A stretch of 28,144 nt of DNA from IMG/VR virus record IMGVR_UViG_3300037104_000139, positions 1 to 28,144 of that record. One strand, given 5' to 3'. This stretch comes from a virus. Positions 1-7,221 of the stretch are shown here, piece after piece; within the stretch, counting starts at the first letter, position 1, and every line of letters begins with the position of its first letter. The notes under the pieces are model-generated. The model was not told where the DNA came from, searched no databases, and worked only from the letters and a program-made list of their open reading frames with translations. Position numbers and translations under genes: made by a program.

Positions 1-42
1 GCATCACGCGAATTTCCGCAAGTTACAAAATAGTTGAAAACA

Positions 43-600
43 ATGGGGCTTCGTGGACCAGCCAAAAAGCCAACCGCGTTAGAGGCGGCGCAGGGATTTC
101 CGGGCAAGCGCGCGGTGAATGACCACGAGCCGCAGTTTGCGGAGGGTGAACCGGACATGCCGCGGGGATTGAGCAGGGGTGCGCGCAGGATCTGGGGCAT
201 CACCGTGGCGATCATGCTACAGGTCCCCGGCCTGCTCACCATCGCGGACGGAGCGGTGCTCGCGGACTATTGCGAGGTGCGGGCGGATAAGGACGTGCTC
301 CAGCGCGCCAACCGGGATAACGAGCGGCGGGCCGTGGCCCAGGCGATAGCGGAGGCCAAGGCGAAGGGCGGAAAGTTGACCAAGGCGGAACTCCGGGCCG
401 CCGCCGCGAGTGCCCAGATGTCGAAGACGGGCCGGATGCTGAACACCCTGCGTCACCGGGAAAACGTTCTCCGGCGTGAACTTGGCCTGTCCGCTTCGGC
501 GCGCAGCAGTATCCACATCAGCGGAGCGCAGCGCGAGCTACACCCTGACCCCGAGGAAGTGGCGACGTTTGCCCGCGGGCCGCAACTGCTGAAGGTGTAA
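43..600 (+). CDS. terS: Phage terminase small subunit, P27 family
   Basis: Small terminase, the DNA-recognition component that loads the phage genome onto the large terminase motor at the start of packaging. The N-terminus reads GLRGPAKKPTALEAAQGFPG followed by KRAVN, the hallmark opening of P27-type small subunits (Gly/Arg-Pro-x-Lys-Pro-Thr-Ala-Leu, then Gly-x-Pro-Gly-Lys-Arg). The rest is a mainly helical, charged domain of about 185 residues, normal for the family. I chose ATG at 43. An in-frame TTG at 34 would add only three residues, and neither start has a convincing Shine-Dalgarno sequence. A reading frame ending in TAG at 31-33 touches the left edge, so an upstream gene probably ends just before this one. 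The large terminase follows after one small gene. Family call is firm; the exact start is less certain. Confidence 0.9.
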   Translation: MGLRGPAKKPTALEAAQGFPGKRAVNDHEPQFAEGEPDMPRGLSRGARRIWGITVAIMLQVPGLLTIADGAVLADYCEVRADKDVLQRANRDNERRAVAQAIAEAKAKGGKLTKAELRAAAASAQMSKTGRMLNTLRHRENVLRRELGLSASARSSIHISGAQRELHPDPEEVATFARGPQLLKV

Positions 601-603
601 GGT

Positions 604-786
604 GTGACGGAACTTCTGATTTTCGTCTTCGCTGGATTGCTCATCACCTGGGTTTTTGCCGTAGTTCCGTACCGGGAGGAGCAGCGAAGACTGCGTAATC
701 TGGCGGCCTACCGAGCTAACCCAAAAGCGGGATGGCCACCGCTCCGACGATTACCAGAGCCTCCGCCACCACCGAAACTGCCATAG
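604..786 (+). CDS. Small single-span membrane protein between terminase genes
   Basis: A 60-residue protein of unknown function. Residues about 3-22 form one hydrophobic segment (LLIFVFAGLLITWVFAVV), followed by a basic stretch with several Arg and a proline-rich C-terminus (PEPPPPPKLP). The start is GTG at 604, with GAAGG at 591-595 eight bases upstream, inside the end of the small terminase gene. It sits between the two terminase genes and is eight bases from the large subunit. A one-span architecture with a positive tail could fit a small holin-like or spanin-like protein, but no lysis gene is nearby and nothing in the sequence proves this. I do not recognise a named family. Confidence 0.6.
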   Translation: MTELLIFVFAGLLITWVFAVVPYREEQRRLRNLAAYRANPKAGWPPLRRLPEPPPPPKLP

Positions 787-794
787 AAAGATGA

Positions 795-2489
795 ATGCGA
801 TTTTGTTCCTTCTGCGACGAGCCTACGGAATGGGCCGAACTTCTGAGCGATGGGCGCCTGCGCTGCGCGGCATGCAAGATCACCCGGTTCTTCGAGCGCG
901 AGCTCACGCTCACGGGCGATTACGCCGGCCAGCCGTTCGTGCTCATGCCGTGGGTGCGCGGAGTCATACGGGACATTTTCGGGACGCTGGACGATGACGG
1001 CACCCGAGTCTACCGGGACGTGTATTTAGAGATGCCAAACGGAAGCTCGAAAACGACGATCTGCGCCGGCTTCGTGGTGGCCCTGCTGGGGACGGCACAA
1101 GGAACCGGGACGGAGGTCTACTCGGCGGCCACCACCAAAGAGCAAGCCTCGATTGTTTTCCGCGCCGCGGCGCAGATGATCGGCGCCAACCCGCGGCTGT
1201 CATCCAGGATGCTGGTCACGCCATCAACCAAGACCATCGTGCGGCGCGACGATCCGACGAGCTTCTACAAGGCGATCTCTGCCGATGGTTTCGCGCATGA
1301 CGGGCTGGCACCTTCGTTCGTAGTCCGGGATGAGCTTCACCGCTGGCGAACGTTTCGCGCGCTCGAACTTAACGAGGTTCTGGAGCGTAAGGTCATGAAG
1401 CGGAAAAACCCGCTCATCATCGACATCACCAGCGCCGGGGATCCTGATGAATCGCCGCTCTGTTACCGCCGACACGAATACGCGATCCAGATCAAAGAGA
1501 AGGTCTTCCAGGACCCCCGCTTCTACGGGCGGATCTGGGCCGCCGATTCGAAACGCATTGAAGCCGATCCGGACTACTGGAAGTCGAAAGAATCGCGCAT
1601 TGCAGCGAACCCGAGCCATGAGGACAACGGAGGGTACGTCCGCGACAAAGACCTCGCGGACCTCTGCCGCAAGGCGGAGAACGATCCGTACATCCGTTCG
1701 GACTACCTGCGCTACCAACTCGGATACTGGGGCCAGCAGGAGGATTCGGTTATCGATATCGTCAAATGGCAACAGTGCGGTGGGGGCGTAGACCTTCGAA
1801 CCTGGCCCACATACGATGACGAGTTGCTCATCAGGGATTGGGGCTTGGTCGGCGAGCCATGCTGGGCCGGAGTGGATGCGTCCTGGACTGTCGATCTGAC
1901 CGCCCTGGCGCTACTGTTCCCGCCTGGAAAGTGCGAGCAATGGTCCGTGCTGCTGTACTACTGGATGCCCGAAGAGAAGGTTGCCGAGCGGGAGCGGCGC
2001 GACAAGGTCCCGTACTCGGAGTGGGTTAGGCGCGGTTTCATAACGTCAACGCCCGGCAACTCTGTGAAGCTCGATGCCATCACGGACAAAATCAAACGGG
2101 CTAACGGAATGTTTCAGCTTCGGGAGATGCCTTTTGACCCGTGGAATTTCAAGAATACCGCCGAGAAGTTGGAGAAGGAAGAGGGAATCACGGTGGTGGA
2201 CATCGCCCAGACTTTCAAGATGCTGAGTTCTCCCACGAAGGAACTGCTTGCGCTGTACCTCGACCAGCGAATCCGGCACGGCAACAACCCGGTCTTCAAC
2301 TGGAACGCGCGGTGTCTGCGGCTCCAGGGTGATCACAAGGATAACGTGCAGCCGAGCAAGCCAGAGCGATCCAAATCGTCCAAACGCATCGACGGGATCT
2401 CCGCAACCGTGACCGCCATGGCGCGGGCGCTGGCAGCGGCGCCCAAGAAGCACTCGATTTATGCGACCCGCGGGTTACTCACTCTATGA
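795..2489 (+). CDS. terL: Phage terminase large subunit (ATPase and nuclease)
   Basis: Packaging motor that hydrolyses ATP to pump DNA through the portal and cuts concatemers. At 564 residues it matches Terminase_1-like (HK97 gp2-type) proteins. The N-terminus has two CxxC pairs (C4/C7 and C24/C27), a probable zinc ribbon. The deviant Walker A is MPNGSSKTT with Lys86. Walker B is VVRDE with D179-E180. The RNase H-fold nuclease aspartates are visible as GVDASW (D361), PFDPWN (D448) and KRIDGIS (D533). The start is ATG at 795; the ATG at 791 lies in another frame and gives only a short shadow. The stop overlaps the next start as ATGA. All catalytic motifs are present, so the gene looks intact. 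Confidence 0.97.
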   Translation: MRFCSFCDEPTEWAELLSDGRLRCAACKITRFFERELTLTGDYAGQPFVLMPWVRGVIRDIFGTLDDDGTRVYRDVYLEMPNGSSKTTICAGFVVALLGTAQGTGTEVYSAATTKEQASIVFRAAAQMIGANPRLSSRMLVTPSTKTIVRRDDPTSFYKAISADGFAHDGLAPSFVVRDELHRWRTFRALELNEVLERKVMKRKNPLIIDITSAGDPDESPLCYRRHEYAIQIKEKVFQDPRFYGRIWAADSKRIEADPDYWKSKESRIAANPSHEDNGGYVRDKDLADLCRKAENDPYIRSDYLRYQLGYWGQQEDSVIDIVKWQQCGGGVDLRTWPTYDDELLIRDWGLVGEPCWAGVDASWTVDLTALALLFPPGKCEQWSVLLYYWMPEEKVAERERRDKVPYSEWVRRGFITSTPGNSVKLDAITDKIKRANGMFQLREMPFDPWNFKNTAEKLEKEEGITVVDIAQTFKMLSSPTKELLALYLDQRIRHGNNPVFNWNARCLRLQGDHKDNVQPSKPERSKSSKRIDGISATVTAMARALAAAPKKHSIYATRGLLTL

Positions 2490-2677
2490 AGAAGCTTGAC
2501 CTTCAGGACGTGCTGATTCTTGCCGGCTTCCTGACGTTCGAATCCGGCGTGGCCGCGATCTACTGGCCGGCGGCGCTGATTCTGGCCGGCCTGATGTTCT
2601 TTTCGTTCGCACTCTTGATCGAGCGCTCCCAGCGCATAGCGAAGCGTGAAGCGTTGGCGGCGAATCGGAGACAGTAA
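2486..2677 (+). CDS. Small two-span membrane protein between terminase and portal
   Basis: A 63-residue hydrophobic protein. Residues about 8-26 and 28-46 are apolar and separated by a Tyr-Trp-Pro turn (AIYWPAALILAGL). A short basic tail ends in NRRQ. Small membrane proteins with a YxPAALxxAG-like core are common between large terminase and portal in siphophages and prophages, but their role is not established as far as I know. The gene is coupled on both sides: its ATG overlaps the terminase stop (ATGA at 2486-2489) and its TAA shares a base with the portal ATG at 2677. This argues for a conserved operon member rather than a chance reading frame. Confidence 0.7.
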   Translation: MKKLDLQDVLILAGFLTFESGVAAIYWPAALILAGLMFFSFALLIERSQRIAKREALAANRRQ

Positions 2678-4269
2678 TGGGTTGGCTGAGTAACAACCTC
2701 GGCATCAAGGCGTTCTCGCTCGAAGATCCGGCGCAGCCGCTGCTGCCCATGAGCGCGCTTTTTGAATCGCTCGGGATTGGCCGTTCCGACGCCGGCATGA
2801 TGGTCAACGAGAAGCAGGCGCTGCGGCTCACCACGGCATATGGCTGCATCAAGATTATCAGCGAAGACCTCTCGCGCATCTCTCTCGACATCTTCCAGCA
2901 GATGCCCGATGACAGCATGCGGCTGGCGACGACGCATCGCTGTTACCCGCTCCTACATGATCGCCCGAACCCGAATATGTCGAGCCAGGTCTGGCGCGCG
3001 GCCATGCTCGCATCGGTCTCCTCCTACGGAAATGGCTATTCGTGGATCAAGCGTGATAAAGCCGCGCGCGTGATCGCGCTCGTGCCGCTCGATTCCGGCA
3101 GGACCTCCCCGGTGAAGATCAACGGGGAGTTTGCCTATGCCACCACGCAGACGGACACCGGCCAGGTTGCGCGGATCGACCCCGAGAACATGTTGCACTT
3201 CATGGGTCTATCCCTCGATGGCATCGTGGGACTTTCTCCAATCCAGCTATGCAAGAACGCCTTCGGACTGAGCATGGCCGCCGAAAAGTTCGGAGCGCAG
3301 TTCTTCGGAAATGGAGCCCGAGCCACAGGAGTACTGAGCCACCCGCAGACGTTGGAGCCGGAGGCTTACGAGAACCTCAAAAAGTCCCTGCGCGAATGGG
3401 CCACCGGGGAAACAGCCCTCCGGCCCGTCATTCTCGAGGAGGGCATGAAGTGGGAGCAGATCAGCATCCCCCCCGAGGATGCCCAGTTCATCGCCACGCG
3501 GAAGTTTCAAAAAGAGGAAATAGCTTGCCTCTACCGCGTGCCCATGCACCTTCTCCAGGATCTCCAGCGGGCCACCAACAACAACATCGAACACCAGGGG
3601 CTCGATTACGTCCGCTTCTGTCTTTCGCCGCGCGCGGTGAACATGGAACAGGAGATCAATTATAAGCTCCTCAGTGGCCCGTTTATCTGTGAGCACAACT
3701 TCATGGACCTGACGCGCGGGGACTTCGCCTCGCAGACGGCCGGACTGATGGCGCTTCGAAACGGCGGCATCTATCATGCCGACGATGTGCTCCGGGCGCT
3801 CAGGCAGAATCCGATAGGCGAGGCCGACGGCGGCCACATTCGGATCGTTCAAGGGGCATACATTTCCCTCACGTCCCTACTGCCCGGCGCAGAGGATAAC
3901 TCGGCGGCCGGCGGCGGCGCCGGCACCAATTCCGACGAGGGGAACCCGGCCGCCGGGTTACGGGGCCATCAGATCATCGCCTCCTACCGCCGGCTGTTCC
4001 GGGATGCCGTCGGGCGTGCGATCAACCGTGGTGGAGAGGCCGAATTCACCCGGCGCGCGATTTACCCGGCGGTCGCGTCAATGGCCCAAGCGCTCGTTGC
4101 GCAGCGATTCGGAAACGCCGAGCTATCGAGGCGGGAGCTGGAGGCCGTCGAATCGCAGGTCGCGGAAATCGCCTCCGCCGCCGCCGGTTGGCAGAAGAAA
4201 GACGCCGCGGCCATTGCGGCACGAATCACAGAACAGGTTTACGGCGCACTCGCGCTGGAGGTTTTATGA
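2677..4269 (+). CDS. Phage portal protein, HK97 family
   Basis: Forms the ring at the special capsid vertex through which DNA is packaged and to which the tail module is joined. The first 400 or so residues follow the HK97-type portal pattern: an early conserved helix (TTAYGCIKIISEDLSRI), the core segment with GNGYSWIKRD, the clip/stem region, and the NNNIEHQGLDYV motif at residues 301-312. Residues about 405-425 are a Gly/Ala/Asn-rich linker. They lead into an Ala-rich helical C-terminal extension of about 100 residues that is longer than in a minimal portal. The next gene starts within the stop codon (ATGA at 4266-4269). Function assignment is firm; the role of the extension is unknown. Confidence 0.95.
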   Translation: MGWLSNNLGIKAFSLEDPAQPLLPMSALFESLGIGRSDAGMMVNEKQALRLTTAYGCIKIISEDLSRISLDIFQQMPDDSMRLATTHRCYPLLHDRPNPNMSSQVWRAAMLASVSSYGNGYSWIKRDKAARVIALVPLDSGRTSPVKINGEFAYATTQTDTGQVARIDPENMLHFMGLSLDGIVGLSPIQLCKNAFGLSMAAEKFGAQFFGNGARATGVLSHPQTLEPEAYENLKKSLREWATGETALRPVILEEGMKWEQISIPPEDAQFIATRKFQKEEIACLYRVPMHLLQDLQRATNNNIEHQGLDYVRFCLSPRAVNMEQEINYKLLSGPFICEHNFMDLTRGDFASQTAGLMALRNGGIYHADDVLRALRQNPIGEADGGHIRIVQGAYISLTSLLPGAEDNSAAGGGAGTNSDEGNPAAGLRGHQIIASYRRLFRDAVGRAINRGGEAEFTRRAIYPAVASMAQALVAQRFGNAELSRRELEAVESQVAEIASAAAGWQKKDAAAIAARITEQVYGALALEVL

Positions 4270-5144
4270 CTGGAAGCCCTGACGTAATCAAGGCCCTGCA
4301 GGCGGCCGTTGCAGCCAACGAGCGGCCGCCGAACGCGGCGGTACCAGCGCGGCCGCGCTTTCAAGCCTCGATCCTTCCCGATGGCACACTTGAGATGCTG
4401 ATCTACGGAGACATCGTGGATGCGGCCACCATCAGCATGCTGGAGTCCTGGGGCTGCTCCACCGAAGGGCTGATCAGCGCCACCGCCATCAAGAAGCAGA
4501 TGGACTCGGCCGGCGGCTACACCAAGATTGCATTGCGCGTCAACTCGCCCGGCGGTGACGCCTTCGAAGGCATTGCAATTCATTCCCTGATGCGTTCGCA
4601 GGGCAAGCCGGTGGCCGTCTTCGTGGATGGAGTTGCCGCCTCCTCTGCCTCTGTCGTGGCGATGGCGGGAGACACGATCACGATGGGGCCGAGCTCCATG
4701 ATGATGATTCACAATGCCTGGTCCGACTGCCGCGGCTACGGCAGCGACATGCGCAAGATGGCCGATACGCTGGATAAGGTTTCGGAGGCGATTGGCCAGG
4801 CGTATGTGGATCGCACCGGAAAAACGACGGCGGAAATCCGGGCTCTCATGGATGCCGAAACGTGGATGTCCTCCCAGGATTGCTTGCGAGACGGATTCTG
4901 CACCGAGATCAGCCAGGCGGAGGAGCCGGAAGCGATGGCGCTGGCGCAGAGGTTCCGCGCGCGATTCCAGGCGAAGGCTGAGTGCGAATGCTCGTGTGAG
5001 AATTGCGCGGCGTCGAACTGCGACGCCTGCACCGACGCGGACTGCGCCGACAAGAACTGCAAGGACTGCCCAATGCAGGAAGGCGCCAGCGCGGCATCGG
5101 ATCTGAGTCTGTACGAGGCCCGCATATCGATGCTGGGCCGCTGA
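4266..5144 (+). CDS. Head maturation protease, ClpP-like (S14), with Cys-rich C-terminus
   Basis: Serine protease that trims the capsid protein's scaffold domain during prohead maturation. The ClpP fold is recognisable from RVNSPGGDAFEGIAI, the nucleophile motif GVAASSASVVAMAG (Ser126 most likely), His149 in MMIHNAW and a plausible acidic partner at D196 in MDAETWM. Length from ATG 4266 is 292 residues. An upstream in-frame start at 4188 lies inside the portal gene; 4266 overlaps the portal stop and matches family lengths. The oddity is the C-terminus: nine cysteines at residues 240, 242, 244, 247, 252, 255, 260, 265 and 268, interspersed with Asp, Asn and Lys. This looks like a metal-binding or disulfide-rich appendage after the protease domain. 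A 96-base gap separates it from the capsid gene. Confidence 0.93.
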   Translation: MTGSPDVIKALQAAVAANERPPNAAVPARPRFQASILPDGTLEMLIYGDIVDAATISMLESWGCSTEGLISATAIKKQMDSAGGYTKIALRVNSPGGDAFEGIAIHSLMRSQGKPVAVFVDGVAASSASVVAMAGDTITMGPSSMMMIHNAWSDCRGYGSDMRKMADTLDKVSEAIGQAYVDRTGKTTAEIRALMDAETWMSSQDCLRDGFCTEISQAEEPEAMALAQRFRARFQAKAECECSCENCAASNCDACTDADCADKNCKDCPMQEGASAASDLSLYEARISMLGR

Positions 5145-5240
5145 ATCGAGTTAAAAGCCGATCCCACAACCATCGGCAAGCGAGGCGTGGGCGCCAGGGC
5201 GCTCGCAGGCGCGCAACCTGAACAACACAAGGAGAAGCTC

Positions 5241-6578
5241 ATGTACGCCAAAGCGTTACGGGAAAAGCTCGCGCCACTGGCCGCCCAGTTGCAGGCCATT
5301 GTGGACAAAGCGAAAAACGAAAACAACCGGGGCCTGACCTCCGAAGAGCGTGAGAAGTTTCACGCGCTCGAAACCGAATACACGGCCCTCGAAGACAGCA
5401 TCAAGGCCGCCGAAAAGGCGACCTCCATTGTGGACGCGCTGGCCGCCGCGCCGGGTGGCGTAAAGCCCACGGAAGTCCAGGTGGAAGAGCTCCAGGACAC
5501 CATGCGGATCACCGGCAAGGCCCGCGCCGAGCGCATGAAGGACGCCGCTTACCGGGCGTTCTCGAAATGGCTGCGGCATGGGCTGGCCGCGCTCGACTCC
5601 GAGGAGCGGATTCACATGCGGATCGATAACGATCCCAGGATTCGCGCTCAGCAGACGCTCACCACCACGGGCGGCGGCTACCTGATCCCTACCGGATTTT
5701 CCGGCATGCTCGAAGAGGCCAAGAAATGGTTCGGCGGGATCGAAGGCGTGGTGGAGAAGTTCACCACGGAAAGCGGCGCTCCCTTTCCCTGGCCGACCGT
5801 AAACGACACGACGAATCGTGGGCGCATCATCGGCGTGAATGTGCAGGTGACCGAAACGGACTTCGCGTTCAACTCGGTCACGTTCAACGCTTACATCGGA
5901 TCGAGCGACCTGATTCTGATCCCGCTCGCTCTGATGCAGGATGCCTTCTTCGATATGGACGCCCTGACCGCGCGCCTGCTCGGTACCCGTCTCGGACGTC
6001 TGTACAACTGGAAGTGCACGCTCGGGACCGGCTCCTCCGAACCCTATGGCATCGTGCCCGCGGCCTATGCCGCCGGGGGAACCTACCAGTTCGCCAGCGC
6101 CAGCGGCGCCGGCGTCACGGCCCCGGCCTATGCGGACCTGGTGGAGCTGGAGCACACCGTCAATCCGGCGTACCGGTTCAACCCGGCCACCCGCTGGATG
6201 TTCAGCGATCTGGTGCTGAAATCCCTCAAGAAGATGGTGGATAGCGTGAACCGGCCGCTATGGCAGCCGGGGCTTTCGGCCAGCTTCCGCGACGGCGCCG
6301 CGGTGGATCTGATCGCGGCCAAGCCGCTCATCCTCGATCACCCCTATGTCATCAACCAGGACATGGCGACGCCGGCCGCCAGCGCCAAGTCCGTGCTCTT
6401 CGGCGATATGAGCACCTTCAAGGTGCGTGAAGTGGCCGGAGGAACCACGGTCATGCGGCTGGTGGAGCGCTACGCCGATTACCTCCAGGTCGGCTTCATC
6501 GCCTTCCAGCGGTTCGATTCCCAACTCATCGATGCCGGCACGCACCCGGTAGCCGTCGGCATCAACGCCACGAGCTAA
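5241..6578 (+). CDS. Major capsid protein, HK97 fold
   Basis: Builds the icosahedral shell. Residues 1 to about 135 are a highly charged, coiled-coil-rich delta (scaffold) domain (for example LTSEEREKFHALETEYTALE). They are followed by the junction QQTLTTTGGGYLIPTGF, where HK97-type capsid proteins are typically cut and the mature N-arm begins. The remainder fits the family: E-loop and P-domain region, LYNWKCTLGTGSSEPYGI, and the A-domain end with VLFGDMSTFKVRE and RYADYLQVGFIAFQRFD. Start ATG 5241 has AAGGAGA at 5229-5235, the best ribosome binding site in the region, as expected for the most abundant protein. No separate scaffold gene is seen, consistent with the built-in delta domain. A strong terminator follows 26 bases downstream. 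Confidence 0.96.
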   Translation: MYAKALREKLAPLAAQLQAIVDKAKNENNRGLTSEEREKFHALETEYTALEDSIKAAEKATSIVDALAAAPGGVKPTEVQVEELQDTMRITGKARAERMKDAAYRAFSKWLRHGLAALDSEERIHMRIDNDPRIRAQQTLTTTGGGYLIPTGFSGMLEEAKKWFGGIEGVVEKFTTESGAPFPWPTVNDTTNRGRIIGVNVQVTETDFAFNSVTFNAYIGSSDLILIPLALMQDAFFDMDALTARLLGTRLGRLYNWKCTLGTGSSEPYGIVPAAYAAGGTYQFASASGAGVTAPAYADLVELEHTVNPAYRFNPATRWMFSDLVLKSLKKMVDSVNRPLWQPGLSASFRDGAAVDLIAAKPLILDHPYVINQDMATPAASAKSVLFGDMSTFKVREVAGGTTVMRLVERYADYLQVGFIAFQRFDSQLIDAGTHPVAVGINATS

Positions 6579-6604
6579 GCGAACACCGGATTCTCCCATC
6601 TGCA

Positions 6605-6644
6605 GCGTGCGGCCCAATATCCTCCAGGGGCCGCACGCCTTTTT
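6605..6644 (+). terminator. Intrinsic (rho-independent) terminator after capsid gene
   Basis: A perfect 11-base stem, GCGTGCGGCCC at 6605-6615 and GGGCCGCACGC at 6628-6638, encloses a 12-base loop. It is followed by C and a run of five T at 6640-6644. It sits between the capsid stop and the homing endonuclease gene and would terminate or attenuate late transcription after the head genes. Confidence 0.88.
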
Positions 6645-6671
6645 GAAAGACAACGGTCAGCCGACTGTCTT

Positions 6672-7172
6672 ATGCGCGAGTCGCTTCACATACACCACAT
6701 CTGCCCGAGGCACCACCTGGGATATGAGGATAATTCCCCAGATAATCTAACCCCTCTAATTTCGGTGAGGCTTCACGCAGAATTGCATCATGATCTATAT
6801 CGAAAATTCGGGAAAATTGGCGATCTTATTGCGTGGAGGATGCTCTCCGGTCAATCACTGAAGGGAATTGCTCCGTGGAACAAAGGCAAGACTGGCGTGT
6901 ACTCGAAAGAGATGCTGGCAGGCATCGCCAAAAGCAGGACGGGCAGACTCCATTCGATGGAAACGCGCACGAAAATGGCCTGTTCACAAAAGGGCAAAAA
7001 TACATGGAGCAAGGGGCGGCGGCTATCCGAAGAGCATCGAAAACAAATTGCAGCCGCGCGCGCAAGGCGCAATCCCCTGAATCCCCGCGCCAAACGTAAA
7101 TTCCTAGAAGTCGGAGCGCTCTACCGATTCAAGTCCGGCCACATCCCTTGGAATAAGAGGATCGGAGGGTAA
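6672..7172 (+). CDS. HNH homing endonuclease with NUMOD3-type DNA-binding repeats
   Basis: A free-standing mobile endonuclease gene of 166 residues. The N-terminal HNH motif is compact: HIHHICPRHH (His8/His9), PDNLTPL (Asn25) and RLHAELHH (His35/His39). It is followed by LYRKFGKIGDLIAWRMLSGQ, the arrangement typical of phage HNH homing nucleases. Residues about 68-130 carry repeated Lys/Gly/Ser-rich modules (NKGKTG, RTGRL, QKGKNTWSKG, LSEEHRKQIAAARA) that match NUMOD3-like DNA-binding repeats. The gene is visibly more AT-rich than its neighbours and has no good Shine-Dalgarno sequence, both signs of insertion. It lies between the capsid terminator and the connector gene, and its last codons contain the GGAGGG that probably serves the connector. 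Confidence 0.88.
   Translation: MRESLHIHHICPRHHLGYEDNSPDNLTPLISVRLHAELHHDLYRKFGKIGDLIAWRMLSGQSLKGIAPWNKGKTGVYSKEMLAGIAKSRTGRLHSMETRTKMACSQKGKNTWSKGRRLSEEHRKQIAAARARRNPLNPRAKRKFLEVGALYRFKSGHIPWNKRIGG
7164..7169 (+). promoter_or_regulatory. Shine-Dalgarno GGAGGG for the connector gene
   Basis: GGAGGG lies inside the last codons of the HNH gene. It is seven bases before ACG at 7177, the codon at which family-like N-terminal residues of the connector begin. It is 52 bases from the first ATG at 7222, too far to serve that start directly. This supports initiation at 7177. Confidence 0.55.
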
Positions 7173-7221
7173 TTTTACGGCCCTAATCTGCACAGCCCCG
7201 CCACTCGTTGAACCGGTCTCG

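Noticed and set aside
1-33. Possible C-terminal end of an upstream gene (11 codons ending in TAG)
   Set aside because: Too short to identify; mentioned only as context for the small terminase start.
604-786. Holin assignment for the small membrane protein
   Set aside because: Only one hydrophobic span and no lysis genes nearby; position between terminase genes is not diagnostic.
791-997. Alternative ATG at 791 in another frame
   Set aside because: It gives only a 68-codon Arg-rich shadow inside the large terminase gene; the ATG at 795 opens the full terminase.
5256-6155. Minus-strand open frame of 299 codons opposite the capsid gene
   Set aside because: It is fully antisense to the capsid gene, with His/Arg/Gly-rich shadow composition.
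6643-6673. Promoter-like TTGAAA and TCTTAT before the HNH gene
   Set aside because: The spacing is 19 bases, the -10-like element overlaps the ATG, and the first element sits in the terminator tail; too weak to call.
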